From Streptomyces katrae (GTDB taxonomy: Bacteria; Actinomycetota; Actinomycetes; Streptomycetales; Streptomycetaceae), in contig NZ_JZWV01000146.1 of the NCBI RefSeq assembly GCF_000966975.1, positions 1 through 6,250 on the forward strand: a DNA stretch of 6,250 bases. Reading direction: 5' to 3'. Of this stretch, positions 1 to 5,178 are shown one piece after another. Numbering within the stretch: the first letter of the stretch is position 1; each line of letters begins with the position of its first letter. Both the position numbers and the translations under genes were made by a program. The notes beneath the pieces are model-generated. The model made no database searches, was not told where the DNA came from, and worked only from the letters and a program-made list of their open reading frames with translations.

Positions 1-1174
1 CAGCTCCATGGACGGGTACGCCGTCCGCACGGCCGACGTCCAGGGTGCGAGCGAGGAGTTCCCCGCGGTGCTCACGGTCGTCGGGGACGTCGCGGCGGGC
101 AGCGGCGAGCTGCCCGCCGTCGGCCCCGGCCAGGCCGCCCGCATCATGACCGGCGCCCCCCTGCCGCCCGGCGCGGAAGCCGTCGTACCGGTCGAGTGGA
201 CCGACGGCGGCACGGGCGGCGGCGCCGCCTCCGGCATGACCCCGGCCAGCGCCGCGCCCGAGGGCGCGGGCGGCGAGGTACGGGTCCACCGCGCGGCTGA
301 GGCCCGGGCGCACGTCCGCGCGCGCGGCAGCGACGTACAGGCCGGCGACCTGGCGCTGGCCGCCGGCACCGTCCTCGGGCCGCCGCAGATCGCGCTGCTG
401 GCGGCCATCGGCCGCGGCACCGTCCGGGTCCGGCCGCGCCCGCGCGTGGTCGTCCTGTCGACCGGCAGCGAGCTGGTCCAGCCGGGTGAGCCGCTGGCCG
501 CGGGGACGATCTACGACTCCAACAGCTTCGCGCTGGCCGCCGCTGCCCGGGACGCCGGCGCCATCGCCTACCGCGTCGGCGCGGTCGCCGACGACGCCGA
601 CACCCTGCGCGCCACCATCGAGGACCAGCTGATCCGCGCCGACCTGCTGGTCACCACGGGCGGGGTCAGCGTCGGCGCGTACGACGTGGTCAAGGAGGCG
701 CTGACCGCGGCCGGCGGCGGCAGCGGCACCGGCGACGGCGAGGAGCCGCAGGCCGGGGGCGTGGACTTCCGCAAGCTCGCGATGCAGCCGGGCAAGCCCC
801 AGGGCTTCGGCACGGTCGGCCCCGACCACACCCCGCTGCTGGCCCTGCCCGGCAACCCGGTGTCCTCGTACGTGTCCTTCGAGCTGTTCGTGCGCCCCGC
901 CATCCGGGCCCTCATGGGGCTGCCGGCGTCGCAGGTCAGCCGGCCGAGCGTGCGGGCGGTGCTGAAGGCCGACGAGCCGCTGGGCTCCCCGGCCGCCCGT
1001 CGGCAGTTCCTGCGCGGGAAGTACGACCCCGAGGCGGGCACCGTCAGCCCGGTCGGCGGATCGGGCTCGCACCTGATCGCCGCGCTGGCGCACGCCGACT
1101 GTCTGATCGTCGTACCGGAGGATGTCACCTCGGTGGAGCCGGGCGCCGAGCTGGAAGTCGTCCCGCTCGGCTAG
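1..1174 (+). CDS. moeA: Molybdopterin molybdotransferase MoeA / gephyrin-like protein (5' partial)
   Basis: The family inserts molybdate into adenylylated molybdopterin, the last step of molybdenum cofactor synthesis in the cytoplasm. The reading frame is already open at base 2. The first in-frame ATG (base 8) is the Met of the conserved SxMDGYA motif, which lies well inside MoeA proteins, so the true start is upstream of the window. Visible landmarks are IMTGAPLPPGAE (nt 143-178), STGSEL (458-475), YDSNS, TGGVSVGAYD with the conserved Asp at 683-685, MQPGKPQGFG, LPGNPVSSY (from 845), and a domain IV ending at the TAG at 1172. The Asp of MDGYA and the Glu of TGSEL, both conserved active-site acids of the family, are present. 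Two Gly/Ala-rich insertions (about nt 205-275 and 705-760) look like flexible loops. Because the gene lies upstream of rimJ and sepX, it may be the orthologue of the corynebacterial division protein Glp. That is inference from synteny; the MoeA fold itself is certain. Confidence 0.95.
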   Translation, partial: SSMDGYAVRTADVQGASEEFPAVLTVVGDVAAGSGELPAVGPGQAARIMTGAPLPPGAEAVVPVEWTDGGTGGGAASGMTPASAAPEGAGGEVRVHRAAEARAHVRARGSDVQAGDLALAAGTVLGPPQIALLAAIGRGTVRVRPRPRVVVLSTGSELVQPGEPLAAGTIYDSNSFALAAAARDAGAIAYRVGAVADDADTLRATIEDQLIRADLLVTTGGVSVGAYDVVKEALTAAGGGSGTGDGEEPQAGGVDFRKLAMQPGKPQGFGTVGPDHTPLLALPGNPVSSYVSFELFVRPAIRALMGLPASQVSRPSVRAVLKADEPLGSPAARRQFLRGKYDPEAGTVSPVGGSGSHLIAALAHADCLIVVPEDVTSVEPGAELEVVPLG

Positions 1175-1195
1175 CCGTCCCGCCCGCGCAGCCGT

Positions 1196-1225
1196 CCCGC
1201 CCGGGCGGGTGCCCGCACGGCGGGC
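1196..1225 (+). terminator. Possible terminator or attenuator after moeA
   Basis: A 7-bp inverted repeat without a spacer (1196-1209) is followed directly by a second 6-bp stem with a 3-base loop (1211-1225), starting 22 bases after the moeA stop. There is no T-run, which is common for actinobacterial terminators but weakens the call. It could equally be a processing or pausing structure inside one long transcript. Confidence 0.35.
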
Positions 1226-1308
1226 GGCCCGGCCGGCCGGCCGGCCCGCGCCGCCGGCCGTGCTGTTCGCCCAGTGGTCCTGCCCGGCTGGAGACCGCCC
1301 GGTGCGGG

Positions 1309-1314
1309 TAGCGT
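1309..1314 (+). promoter_or_regulatory. Possible -10 element for moaC
   Basis: TAGCGT fits the loose Streptomyces -10 pattern TANNNT and lies 56 bases ahead of the moaC ATG, in the first stretch of the spacer that is not pure GC repeat. No convincing TTGAC-like -35 sits 16-18 bases upstream, so the call is weak. A start near 1321 would put the 1328-1347 hairpin in the leader. Confidence 0.3.
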
Positions 1315-1327
1315 GTTGCATCACACA

Positions 1328-1347
1328 GGCCCCGGCGTGTCGGGGCC
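1328..1347 (+). other. Hairpin in the moaC leader just before the ribosome binding site
   Basis: ggccccg (1328-1334) and cggggcc (1341-1347) form a perfect 7-bp stem with a 6-base loop. It ends seven bases before the GGGAG (1354-1358) that is the likely ribosome binding site of moaC. It could influence access to that site. I see no match to the large Moco riboswitch structure. Confidence 0.4.
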
Positions 1348-1370
1348 CGGAGCGGGAGCGGCACGTAGAC

Positions 1371-1850
1371 ATGAGTACGCAGAGCAGGCTGACGCACATC
1401 GACGAGGCCGGCGCGGCCCGGATGGTCGACGTATCGACAAAGGACGTCACCACCCGCACGGCGCGCGCCAGCGGCCGCGTCCTGGTCTCGTCCCGGGTGA
1501 TCGAGCTGCTGCGCGGCGAGGGCGTGCCGAAGGGCGATGCCCTCGCCACCGCGCGGATCGCCGGGATCATGGGGGCCAAGAAGACCCCCGACCTGATCCC
1601 GCTCTGCCACCCGCTGGCGGTCTCCGGGGTGAGGGTGGACCTGAAGGTCGCCGACGACGCCGTCGAGATCCTCGCCACCGTCAAGACCACCGACCGCACG
1701 GGCGTGGAGATGGAGGCGCTGACCGCGGTCGCCGTCGCCGGACTCACCGTGATCGACATGGTGAAGGCCGTGGACAAGGGCGCGGTCATCACCGACGTCC
1801 GGGTGGAGGAGAAGACCGGCGGCAAGTCCGGCGACTGGACCCGCGCGTGA
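1371..1850 (+). CDS. moaC: Cyclic pyranopterin monophosphate synthase MoaC
   Basis: MoaC acts after MoaA and converts the rearranged GTP product into cyclic pyranopterin monophosphate, the first stable intermediate of molybdenum cofactor synthesis. The 159-residue product matches the usual family length of about 160. It shows the family signatures MVDVSTK near the N terminus, KGDALATARIAGIMGAKKTPDLIPLCHPL in the middle (given here as one named block at nt 1530-1616), TGVEMEALTA, and the C-terminal GGKSGDW. The catalytic pair known from the E. coli enzyme (Asp and Lys in DMxK) is present as D129 and K132. ATG 1371 is chosen because the family motif starts about 18 residues later and GGGAG lies upstream at 1354-1358. 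The open frame extends back to 1122 over non-homologous GC-rich sequence. The gene overlaps the next one by four bases (GTGA), which implies translational coupling. Confidence 0.97.
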   Translation: MSTQSRLTHIDEAGAARMVDVSTKDVTTRTARASGRVLVSSRVIELLRGEGVPKGDALATARIAGIMGAKKTPDLIPLCHPLAVSGVRVDLKVADDAVEILATVKTTDRTGVEMEALTAVAVAGLTVIDMVKAVDKGAVITDVRVEEKTGGKSGDWTRA

Positions 1851-2440
1851 CGCCCCCGCGCGGCGGCGAGGTCCACAGCCACGTGCCGCCCGTGGCCCAT
1901 GACACCGGGGAGGCGCCGGCCGCCTCCGGGGCGCCCGCCGCCCGCGGCCTGGTGGTCACCGCCTCCAACCGCGCCTCGCAGGGCGTGTACGCGGACAAGG
2001 GCGGCCCGCTGCTGGCCGAGGCGCTGGAGAAGCTGGGCTTCACGGTCGACGGCCCGCGCGTCGTCCCGGACGGGGACCCCGTCGAGCAGGCGCTGCGCGA
2101 GGGCGTGGCCGCCGGGTACGACGTCATCCTCACCACCGGCGGCACCGGCATCTCGCCGACCGACCGGACCCCCGAGGCGACCGCCCGCGTGCTCGACTAC
2201 GAGATCCCCGGCATCCCGCAGGCCATCCGTGCCGAGGGCCTCGCCAAGGTGCCGACCGCCGCGCTGTCGCGGGGTCTGGCGGGCGTGGCGGGCCGCACGC
2301 TGATCGTGAACCTGCCCGGCTCGACGGGCGGCGTCAAGGACGGTCTCGCGGTGCTGTCGCGGATCCTGCCGCACGCCGTCGACCAGATCCGGGGCGGAGA
2401 CCACCCCAGACCGGACGCGGCAACCGGGAGCCCGAGCTGA
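1847..2440 (+). CDS. mogA: MogA/MoaB-family molybdopterin adenylyltransferase
   Basis: MogA-type enzymes activate molybdopterin by adenylylation before MoeA inserts the metal. This 197-residue product has the family core: VVTASNRASQG with YADKGG close behind, TTGGTGISPTDRTPEAT at residues 96-112 (the molybdopterin-binding signature), and LPGSTGGVKDG from residue 156. The start is drawn at GTG 1847, which overlaps the moaC stop as GTGA. GTG 1883 or 1892 are possible instead, since the first 35 or so residues are low-complexity Pro/Ala/Gly and are not conserved family sequence. No clear ribosome binding site distinguishes them. MogA and MoaB share this fold and cannot be separated by eye; actinobacterial copies are often annotated as MogA/MoaB. 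Proximity to moaC and moeA supports a role in cofactor synthesis. Confidence 0.93.
   Translation: MTPPRGGEVHSHVPPVAHDTGEAPAASGAPAARGLVVTASNRASQGVYADKGGPLLAEALEKLGFTVDGPRVVPDGDPVEQALREGVAAGYDVILTTGGTGISPTDRTPEATARVLDYEIPGIPQAIRAEGLAKVPTAALSRGLAGVAGRTLIVNLPGSTGGVKDGLAVLSRILPHAVDQIRGGDHPRPDAATGSPS
2426..2430 (+). promoter_or_regulatory. Ribosome binding site favouring a CTG start at 2437
   Basis: GGGAG lies six bases ahead of CTG 2437, which is in frame with the acetyltransferase and overlaps the mogA stop (CTGA). The first standard start, GTG 2458, has no purine-rich site at a suitable distance. The intervening codons read L-N-G-P-S-W-P, so the frame is open throughout. Confidence 0.4.
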
Positions 2441-2457
2441 ACGGCCCGTCCTGGCCG

Positions 2458-3078
2458 GTGGTGCTGGCGGACGGCGACGTCACGCTGCGGCCCATAAAAC
2501 TGCGCGACCAGCGCGACTGGCGCGAGGTCAACCGCCGCAACCGCGACTGGCTGCGGCCGTGGGAGGCCACGATCCCGCCGCCGGCACCATGGGGGCCGGT
2601 GATCCACCGGCCGACGTACCGGCAGATGGTCCGCCACCTGCGCGCGGAGGCGAACGCGGGCCGGATGCTGCCCTTCGTCATCGAGTACCAGGGGCGGCTG
2701 GTCGGCCAGCTGACCGTTGCCGGCATCACCTGGGGTTCGATGTGCGCCGCCCATGTGGGCTACTGGGTGGACCGGGACGTGGCGGGCCGCGGGGTGATGC
2801 CGACGGCCGTCGCGCTCGCCGTGGACCACTGCTTCCTGAGGGTCGGGCTGCACCGCATCGAGGTGTGCATCCGCCCGGAGAACGGTCCCAGCCGGCGGGT
2901 GGTGGAGAAGCTGGGCTTCCGCGAGGAGGGGCTGCGGCCGCGTTATCTGCACATCGACGGAGCGTGGCGCGACCACCTGGTCTTCGCGCTCACCGCGGAG
3001 GAGGTTCCGGAGGGGCTGCTGCGGCGCTGGAACCGGGTGCGCAAGAAGGAAAGCCCGCCGCCGGCGGCCGCCCCGTAA
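2458..3078 (+). CDS. rimJ: GNAT-family N-acetyltransferase, RimJ/RimL-like
   Basis: The family moves an acetyl group from acetyl-CoA to an amine; RimJ and RimL act on N-terminal amines of ribosomal proteins, but the substrate here is unknown. The 206-residue product has VTLRPIKLRD at the N terminus, then the RNRDWLRPWE block typical of actinobacterial RimJ-like proteins. The acetyl-CoA-binding segment is GYWVDRDVAGRGV (residues 101-113), and the C-terminal signature is NGPSRRVVEKLGFREEGLR from residue 142, followed by DHLVFAL. The start shown is the first standard codon. CTG 2437, with a well-spaced GGGAG, would add seven residues and couple translation to the mogA stop. The gene sits between molybdenum cofactor genes and sepX, as rimJ (Rv0995) sits between moeA1 (Rv0994) and a membrane protein gene (Rv0996) in Mycobacterium tuberculosis, recalled from memory. 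Its role in that module is not known to me. Confidence 0.9.
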   Translation: MVLADGDVTLRPIKLRDQRDWREVNRRNRDWLRPWEATIPPPAPWGPVIHRPTYRQMVRHLRAEANAGRMLPFVIEYQGRLVGQLTVAGITWGSMCAAHVGYWVDRDVAGRGVMPTAVALAVDHCFLRVGLHRIEVCIRPENGPSRRVVEKLGFREEGLRPRYLHIDGAWRDHLVFALTAEEVPEGLLRRWNRVRKKESPPPAAAP

Positions 3079-3232
3079 AGCGGCTAATCGCAAAAGCGTT
3101 CGAATTGTTGCTCGATTCGCCCATAACCTGATCCGAAGAATCACAAAAAAAGTCGGTGATATCAGCCGGATCGTGCGACACACCGGCCCAATTGGCTGAT
3201 CCCGTCGGCCGCGCCCCTCTACGGTGTGGGGT
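3079..3232 (+). promoter_or_regulatory. AT-rich promoter region of sepX
   Basis: This 154-base spacer is visibly richer in A and T than anything else in the window, especially 3085-3165. It includes a run of seven A (3145-3151), the palindrome TGATATCA (3157-3164) and small hairpins at 3091-3100 (cgc/gcg) and around 3102-3120 (cgaat/attcg). No gene fits here. An A-tract about 70 bases ahead of the inferred transcription start could act as an UP element, bend DNA, or bind a nucleoid or developmental regulator. A single GACAC (3177-3181), the core recognised by WhiA, is present but is too short to prove anything. Confidence 0.6.
3220..3225 (+). promoter_or_regulatory. -10 element of sepX, probably leaderless
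   Basis: TACGGT fits TANNNT and ends seven bases before GTG 3233. Transcription would then start at or within a base of the start codon. No Shine-Dalgarno-like sequence precedes the codon at a suitable spacing. The -35 is unclear: TTGGCT (3192-3197) leaves 22 bases, which is too long. Confidence 0.5.
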
Positions 3233-4267
3233 GTGAGCAGCAGCGGCCTCATCTACGCAGTCATCGTGGGGGCCTGGGCCGCCTACTTGGTGCCCATGTG
3301 GCTCCGGAGGCAGGACGAGCTGAACGAAGCGCGTCCGACGGAACGCTTCTCCACCGCCATCCGGCTGCTTTCCGGCCGGGCGGGAATGGAGCGGCGTTAC
3401 GCCAAGGGGCTGCGTGAGCGCGGTGAAGTCCAGGCGGAGGCCCAGCCCCACGCGGACCCGGAAGCGGCGACGGAAACGGTGAATTCCGTGGACGCCGACG
3501 CCCGGGCCCTCGGCGTGTCCCCGACCAGGGCCGAGCCGAGATCGGTCGAGGTCGAACGGGTCGAACGGGTCAGGCGCCAGCAGCGCCTCCAGGTACTCGC
3601 ACGCCGTCGGCGCACCACCGCGCTGCTCTTCCTCGCCTTCAGCGGCGGCGCGATCGCCGCGGCGGTCGGCGGGCTGCGCTACCTGTGGGCGCCGGCCGTG
3701 CCGGCGCTGCTGCTCAGCGCCTACATCGTGCACCTGCGGGTCCAGGAGCGGCGGCGCTACGAGTTCACCATGGACCGGCGGCGCGCCGAGGCGGCCGCCC
3801 GCGCCCTGCGCGAGAGCCGCGCCCGACACCGCGACCAGGGCCCCGAGTCCGCCGGCACCGCCGAACCGGACCCCGCGCCGCCGGTTTCCCCGCAGGAGGC
3901 CGGGCGCCGTGCGCTCGTCGAGCAGACCGACCACGCCGAGTGGGTCGACCAGCAGCGTGAGCGTGAGCGCGGCCCGGCGCGCGGCGACAGCTGGGAACCC
4001 GTACCGGTCCCCCTGCCGACGTATGTGACGGCCCCCGTCGCCCCGCGCGCCACCGGGCCCGTCAACCCGGACGGCTGGAGTGCCACCCGTTCGAGCGCCG
4101 CCGAGCCCACGAACCCGCGCCTGCGCGCCCAGCCCGGCCCCGCCCCCGCGAAGCCGGACCCGCAGCCGCACCCGGCCGCCCCCCGCCCGCGCGGCCGCGA
4201 CGCAGGGCGCACCCCGCTCTTCGACCAGTACGAGAGCGACGAGCGGCCGCGCGCCGCGAACGAGTGA
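3233..4267 (+). CDS. sepX: SepX, actinobacterial membrane protein of cell division (GLPR-type)
   Basis: In Streptomyces, SepX is a membrane protein at division sites that is needed for normal cross-walls and sporulation septa. The corynebacterial counterpart GLPR binds the gephyrin-like protein Glp. The 344-residue product begins with a transmembrane helix (about residues 5-23, GLIYAVIVGAWAAYLVPMWL), followed by a conserved cytoplasmic stretch RRQDELNEARPTERFSTAIR. A charged segment with VERVERVRRQQR may form a coiled coil; its DNA carries a 9-base tandem repeat (3551-3568). Two closely spaced helices follow (about 128-146 and 150-168), then an Arg-rich stretch and a long Pro/Ala/Arg-rich tail of some 150 residues that is probably disordered. 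GTG 3233 is preferred over GTG 3224 because of the -10 spacing and because the family begins SSSGLIY. Recognition rests on the N-terminal sequence, topology and gene order. Confidence 0.85.
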   Translation: MSSSGLIYAVIVGAWAAYLVPMWLRRQDELNEARPTERFSTAIRLLSGRAGMERRYAKGLRERGEVQAEAQPHADPEAATETVNSVDADARALGVSPTRAEPRSVEVERVERVRRQQRLQVLARRRRTTALLFLAFSGGAIAAAVGGLRYLWAPAVPALLLSAYIVHLRVQERRRYEFTMDRRRAEAAARALRESRARHRDQGPESAGTAEPDPAPPVSPQEAGRRALVEQTDHAEWVDQQRERERGPARGDSWEPVPVPLPTYVTAPVAPRATGPVNPDGWSATRSSAAEPTNPRLRAQPGPAPAKPDPQPHPAAPRPRGRDAGRTPLFDQYESDERPRAANE

Positions 4268-4335
4268 CGGGCCCGGCGCCCCGGCGGGTGACCAGCGCAG
4301 ACCCCGCCCGCTGCATCGAGCACGGACAGCATCGA

Positions 4336-4367
4336 GGGGGTCTGGGGTTCAAATCCCCACAGGTCCA
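4336..4367 (+). pseudogene. 3' fragment of a tRNA-like gene
   Basis: tgggg-ttcaaat-cccca (4343-4359) is a perfect 5-bp T-arm with the invariant TTCAAAT loop. It is followed by seven bases (caggtcc, 4360-4366) in the place of the 3' acceptor strand and a possible discriminator A at 4367; CCA is not encoded. The 5' partner would have to be ggacctg, and it is absent from the 100 bases upstream. The preceding bases form no anticodon arm with T at position 33. This is what is left when a tRNA 3' end is duplicated as an attachment site, but decay of a tRNA or a tRNA-like tail of another RNA is also possible. Confidence 0.55.
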
Positions 4368-4372
4368 CAGAC

Positions 4373-4403
4373 GACAGTTCTTGAGTAGCTCTCAGGAATC
4401 GTC
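4373..4403. other. Imperfect hairpin ahead of the terminator
   Basis: ttcttgag (4378-4385) and ctcaggaa (4391-4398) form an 8-bp stem with one G-U pair and a 5-base loop. The stem continues after a mismatch with gac (4373-4375) and gtc (4401-4403). It lies between the tRNA-like fragment and the terminator, separated from the terminator stem by one base. Confidence 0.5.
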
Positions 4404-4404
4404 A

Positions 4405-4442
4405 CGAGATCCCGTTCCGCCGAAAGGCGGGGCGGGATCTCG
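4405..4442. terminator. Bidirectional terminator between sepX and the convergent gene
   Basis: A 17-bp stem (4405-4421 with 4426-4442) has only two G-U pairs, no bulge, and a GAAA tetraloop. It is the strongest hairpin in the window and lies between two convergent genes, so it can stop transcription from both sides. Only a short GTTTC follows on the plus strand, as is usual for Streptomyces terminators. Confidence 0.85.
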
Positions 4443-4541
4443 GCGTTTCGGGGGTGGGTCCGGGAGGCGGGGCCTCTCTGTGAAATCCCGTGCACTCCTG
4501 TGGGCTGCCCGGCATGCCCTGCCGGTGGCGTCGTCCGGGTC

Positions 4542-5096
4542 TCACGACCTGCCTTGCCGCCGCGCGGAGACCGATCCGTCCAGGACCAGCCGGTGCAGCT
4601 CGGCCGCGGAGGCGGACGTGAGCCGGTAGATGCCCTGGAGGCTGACCGAGCGGATCAGTCTGCCTTCGTCGACGTACTTCAGCGTCCGTTCGCCGCGGCG
4701 CGAGGTGTAGGTCAGCCGCTCCAGAAGGTCCGGCGGCACGGTCGTGCCGAAGGTGAGCGCGGAGCCCGGCGGGCCGGTGACCACCTCCGTGACGCAGCCG
4801 GTCTTGAGCGGCCGCCACTCCAGGAGCTTCGCGTAGTCGTCGTCGTGGAGCACCGAGCCCGCGTCCTCGTAGGGGATGATCCGGGACACCTCCATGGCTC
4901 CCAGCACGTGCAGCCGGGTGGCCAGGGCCCGCACGGGGTAGATCCGGTCGCCGGGGCGCACGCCCGCGCGACGGAAGCTCGGCAGCGACTGGTGCGGTCC
5001 GCCGAACAGCATCGTCAGCCGCCGGCCCGCGTAGCCGGACCGTCCCAGCTCGCGGCACAGATCGTTGGTCCACAGCGTCGTGTACGAGTTCGACAT
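4542..5096 (-). CDS. Unassigned 184-residue protein, possibly PUA-like
   Basis: I do not recognise this protein. It starts at ATG 5096 (MSNSYTTLWTNDLCRELG) and ends at TGA 4542, with no signal peptide or membrane helix. The middle reads MLFGGPHQSLPSFRRAGVRPGDRIYPVRALATRLHVLGAMEVSRIIPYED. The succession of short strands around a PGDRIYPV turn followed by a hydrophobic strand pair resembles small beta-barrels of the PUA/EVE/ASCH type, which often bind modified nucleotides or RNA; this is a guess from pattern only. The C-terminal third has LKYVDEGRLIRSVSLQGIYRLT and a helix ending in LHRLVLDG. It is a real gene rather than a shadow: codon use shows the expected GC bias in this frame, and it fits between a shared terminator and a divergent promoter region. 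A -10-like TACGGT lies six bases from the ATG, so it may be leaderless. Confidence 0.75.
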   Translation of the reverse strand: MSNSYTTLWTNDLCRELGRSGYAGRRLTMLFGGPHQSLPSFRRAGVRPGDRIYPVRALATRLHVLGAMEVSRIIPYEDAGSVLHDDDYAKLLEWRPLKTGCVTEVVTGPPGSALTFGTTVPPDLLERLTYTSRRGERTLKYVDEGRLIRSVSLQGIYRLTSASAAELHRLVLDGSVSARRQGRS

Positions 5097-5102
5097 GACC
5101 CG

Positions 5103-5108
5103 ACCGTA
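5103..5108 (-). promoter_or_regulatory. -10 element of the minus-strand unknown gene
   Basis: Read on the minus strand this is TACGGT, the same hexamer as ahead of sepX, ending six bases before the ATG at 5096. No ribosome binding site is evident, which suggests a leaderless transcript. No good -35 was found. Confidence 0.4.
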
Positions 5109-5126
5109 TCCGCGCCCACTGACAGG

Positions 5127-5151
5127 AACCCCCGGCGGCTCCGCCGGGGTT
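5127..5151. other. Strong hairpin in the divergent intergenic region
   Basis: ccggcgg (5132-5138) and ccgccgg (5141-5147) extend outward through the C-run/G-run and AA/TT into an 11-bp stem with one bulged C and a tiny loop. It looks like a Streptomyces terminator, yet it stands between two divergent starts (5096 minus, 5179 plus), where no transcript should end. It may be a relic terminator, a barrier between promoters, or an operator. Confidence 0.5.
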
Positions 5152-5178
5152 GAGCGGCCGTCACGTCACACTGGACAC

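Larger units (their letters stand above)
1175..1370. other. Hairpin- and repeat-rich spacer between moeA and moaC
   Basis: This 196-base gap has no plausible gene. It begins with a 14-base direct repeat (agccgtcccgcccg at 1173-1186 and 1190-1203), followed by the perfect palindrome cccgcccgggcggg (1196-1209), a 6-bp hairpin gcccgc/gcgggc (1211-1225) and four GGCC units (1231-1246). These could terminate or attenuate the moeA transcript, although no U-run follows. The second half probably holds the moaC promoter and leader. Confidence 0.6.
4268..4541. other. Spacer between convergent genes with tRNA-like remnant and tandem hairpins
   Basis: This 274-base stretch separates the tail-to-tail genes sepX and the minus-strand unknown. 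It has no convincing gene. Open frames across it exist on both strands but have no family features. A minus-strand frame reading GFEP at its start is simply the complement of a tRNA T-arm. The tRNA-like element, a second hairpin and the terminator are listed separately; 4443-4541 shows nothing further. Confidence 0.7.

Noticed and set aside
1122..1370. Longer N terminus for MoaC
   Set aside because: The frame is open back to 1122 but reads Arg/Pro-rich non-homologous sequence overlapping moeA, and the ATG at 1371 has an upstream GGGAG and gives the family length.
1175..1370. Moco riboswitch ahead of moaC
   Set aside because: Only short local hairpins are present; I could not find the larger multi-stem arrangement of that motif.
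3177..3181. GACAC as a WhiA binding site for sepX
   Set aside because: A 5-mer is expected by chance about every 500 bases when both strands count; another occurs at 5174-5178. Not called without binding data.
2197..3252. Long minus-strand frame antisense to mogA and the acetyltransferase
   Set aside because: A GC-bias shadow; both plus-strand frames show clear family motifs.
3551..3568. Tandem repeat gtcgaacgg x2 as a regulatory element
   Set aside because: It lies in frame within sepX and encodes VERVER in a charged, possibly coiled-coil segment, so the protein explains it.
4336..4368. A complete tRNA gene ending at about 4367
   Set aside because: The T-arm is good, but no ggacctg 5' acceptor strand, D-arm or anticodon loop with T33 exists upstream.
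3757..4368. Minus-strand open frame beginning MDLWGFEPQTPS
   Set aside because: The GFEP start is the complement of the tRNA-like T-arm, and the rest is antisense to sepX; it has no family features.
4500..5153. Plus-strand frame over the minus-strand unknown gene
   Set aside because: It is Gly/Arg/Ala-rich with no motif, and the minus-strand frame has better codon bias and a plausible promoter and terminator.
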